Origin: an uncultured Erythrobacter sp.
Lineage (GTDB): Bacteria; Pseudomonadota; Alphaproteobacteria; Sphingomonadales; Sphingomonadaceae
Direction: 5' to 3'
Assembly: GCA_947503275.1 (NCBI GenBank)
Contig: CANNCZ010000001.1
Coordinates: 1,674,001 to 1,738,000, forward strand
Length of the DNA stretch: 64,000 nucleotides
A program made the position numbers and the translations under genes. The notes below the pieces were generated by a model. It was not told where the DNA came from. It saw only the letters and a list, made by a program, of their open reading frames with translations, and did not search any database. Shown here in pieces: positions 62,230 through 64,000 of this stretch (positions within the stretch are counted from its first letter, which is position 1; each line of letters starts with the position of its first letter).

Positions 62230-62525
62230 AGGTTCTAACCGGAAACGACCTGAAGACAGGCGATGTCATCTGGTGGACCGGCTCAAGCTGGTCACGCCAT
62301 GTCGATGATGCCGCCGATGCGGGCGAGACCGCAGATGAAGTGCTCGCAACCGAAGAAGCCGCGCGCCGGGTCAACGTCCCCTATGTGATTGAGGCAACCC
62401 GCGAAGCCGATGGCAGCGTGCGCCCCGCCCATATCAAAGACCGCGTGCGTGCACTCGGCCCCACAGTGCGGCCTGATCTAACGCTCAAACCCAAAGACCC
62501 AGAAGCTCTGGACTGGATCATCTGA
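62226..62525 (+). CDS. DUF2849 protein
   Basis: A 99-residue protein with the family start KVLTGNDLKTGDVIWWTG. DUF2849 proteins are found between cobA/cysG and the sulfite reductase gene in alphaproteobacteria; the function is not known. Its stop and the next start share one base. Confidence 0.9.
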   Translation: MKVLTGNDLKTGDVIWWTGSSWSRHVDDAADAGETADEVLATEEAARRVNVPYVIEATREADGSVRPAHIKDRVRALGPTVRPDLTLKPKDPEALDWII

Positions 62526-64000
62526 TGTATAAATACGATTCATACGATCAAGCGATGGTCGATGCCCGTGTAGACGAATTTCGCGACCAGGCCCGCCGCC
62601 GTTTGGACGGAAGCCTGACAGAGGATGAGTTCAAGCCGCTGCGCCTAATGAACGGGCTCTATCTGCAACTCCACGCCTATATGCTGCGCGTGGCGATCCC
62701 CTATGGGACGCTGAATTCGGTTCAGATGACAGCGCTGGCCAATATCGCGGACAAGTACGATCGCGGCTATGGCCATTTCACTACGCGCCAGAACTTGCAA
62801 TACAATTGGATCAAGCTGGAAGATGCCGCTGACATCCTCGCCGACCTTGCCAAGGTGGAGATGCATGCGATCCAGACCAGCGGCAATTGCATTCGCAACA
62901 TCTCGTCCGATCACTTTGCCGGGGCTGCGCATGATGAGTTGGTCGACCCGCGCCCCTACGCCGAATTGCTACGGCAATGGTCGAGCTTCCACCCTGAATT
63001 CACCTATCTGCCGCGCAAGTTTAAGATTGCTGTGATCGCAGCGGAGAAAGACCGTGCGGCAATGCGGCTGCACGATATTGGCATTCAGATCGTCGAGAAA
63101 GACGGCGAAATCGGCGCCGCGTTTTACGTAGGCGGAGGCATGGGCCGCACCCCCATGATCGCGCCATTGATCCGCGACTTTGTGCCGCTCGATCAGCTAA
63201 TCACTTATGCAGAGGCGTGTTTGCGGGTCTACAACCGCTATGGCCGGCGCGACAACAAGTACAAAGCGCGTATCAAAATCCTCGTCCATGAATTGGGCAA
63301 AGAGGAATACAAGCGCCAGGTCGAAGAAGAATTCGCCCATATGCTTGAGCAAGGGGTGGAGCCTCCACGTGAGGAGCTGGAGCGGATCAAGCCCTTCTTC
63401 GCAGATCCTGCGTTTGAGGACGGCGCGAAATCCGTCGACCGTTCTGACCCCGATTTCGCGCTGTGGGTTGATCGCAATACGCACCGGCACAAGCATGACA
63501 GCTATGTTAGCGCGGTCATTTCGCTAAAGCCTGTTGGCGGTATTCCCGGCGACGCGACCGGCGATCAAATGCGATTGATGGCGGACCTAGCCAAGCAATA
63601 TTCCTTCGACGAATTGCGGATCATGCACACCCAAAACGTGGTGCTGCCACATGTGAAGATCGCAGACCTGCATGCGCTTTGGACGGCGCTCGACGCAGCA
63701 GGTTTGGGTGCGCCCAATATGGACTCGATCGAAGATATGATCGCGTGTCCCGGCCTTGATTATTGCGCGCTCGCCAATGCCCGCTCCATCCCGCTCGCAC
63801 AGCGCATTTCCGAACGTTTTGACGCGAGTGGCAAAACCGGCAAGCTGGGCGAATTGAAGCTCAAAATCTCCGGCTGCATCAATGCTTGCGGGCATCATCA
63901 TGCGGGCCATATCGGCATCCTTGGCGTCGATCGGAAAGGGGTTGAGAACTACCAGCTCTCTCTCGGCGGAAGCGAAGCCGAAGACGTGAGTTTGGCCAAA
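62525..64000 (+). CDS. cysI: Sulfite (or nitrite) reductase hemoprotein, cut by window end
   Basis: The first 492 residues of a siroheme/4Fe-4S reductase. The N-terminal half-domain shows YGHFTTRQNLQYNWIKLED and TSGNCIRNISSD; the iron-sulfur/siroheme cysteines begin with CPGLDYCALANARS and continue in GCINACGHHHAGHIGI. In this operon it reduces sulfite to sulfide. The rest lies past the window. Confidence 0.93.
   Translation, partial: MYKYDSYDQAMVDARVDEFRDQARRRLDGSLTEDEFKPLRLMNGLYLQLHAYMLRVAIPYGTLNSVQMTALANIADKYDRGYGHFTTRQNLQYNWIKLEDAADILADLAKVEMHAIQTSGNCIRNISSDHFAGAAHDELVDPRPYAELLRQWSSFHPEFTYLPRKFKIAVIAAEKDRAAMRLHDIGIQIVEKDGEIGAAFYVGGGMGRTPMIAPLIRDFVPLDQLITYAEACLRVYNRYGRRDNKYKARIKILVHELGKEEYKRQVEEEFAHMLEQGVEPPREELERIKPFFADPAFEDGAKSVDRSDPDFALWVDRNTHRHKHDSYVSAVISLKPVGGIPGDATGDQMRLMADLAKQYSFDELRIMHTQNVVLPHVKIADLHALWTALDAAGLGAPNMDSIEDMIACPGLDYCALANARSIPLAQRISERFDASGKTGKLGELKLKISGCINACGHHHAGHIGILGVDRKGVENYQLSLGGSEAEDVSLAK

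Overview
The window looks like the chromosome of a sphingomonad alphaproteobacterium, most likely of the Erythrobacter group. This rests on the gene repertoire (TonB receptor plus SSS symporter carbohydrate locus, sphingomonad-style cobA-DUF2849-cysI cluster, the style of the mobile genes) and the moderate-to-high GC codon use. It is an inference; there is no rRNA gene in the window.

Positions 1-40548 are one large integrated mobile element. Its right border is the 3' end of a tRNA-Leu(CAG) gene (40546-40632), with a P4-type integrase next to it; its left border lies outside the window. From left to right it carries: a type II-short-like CBASS operon (patatin effector, CD-NTase, E2-like protein) with divergent CapH/CapP-like regulators (109-4373); a MobF relaxase, a coupling protein, a small accessory protein and an oriT-like repeat region (4495-10320); a nested 20.1-kb element bounded by an exact 19-bp direct repeat (10331-30490); and a conjugative 'leading region' (30869-38424) with a small conserved protein, SSB, DUF2493, ArdC antirestriction, ParB-like and primase-like genes, then a lytic transglycosylase. 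No type IV secretion genes other than the transglycosylase are visible, so the element is either mobilizable or has its secretion genes to the left.

The nested 20-kb element carries two tandem tyrosine recombinases at its right end, a second diverged copy of the leading-region SSB module at its left end, a Hachiman system (HamA/HamB), a 1616-residue Mrr-like nuclease/STAND NTPase (Avs-like), and a MarR-controlled operon of a hydrolase, a thioesterase and an RND efflux pump. The window therefore holds three antiphage systems within 21.5 kb, together with antirestriction and SSB genes that help entry into new hosts. The two copies of the leading-region module allow a comparative reading: their noncoding leaders keep hairpins in place, with at least one compensatory base-pair change, which suggests functional structured leader RNA or ssDNA.

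Beyond the tRNA the sequence is ordinary chromosome: an alpha-galactoside/galactose locus (SSS symporter, TonB receptor, AraC regulator, GH36 alpha-galactosidase, GalT, GalK; 41247-51431), a large autotransporter, QueF, a proline-rich membrane protein, a sulfur/methionine run (mercaptopyruvate sulfurtransferase, MetC, MscS channel), and the siroheme/sulfite reduction genes cobA-DUF2849-cysI, the last cut by the window end.
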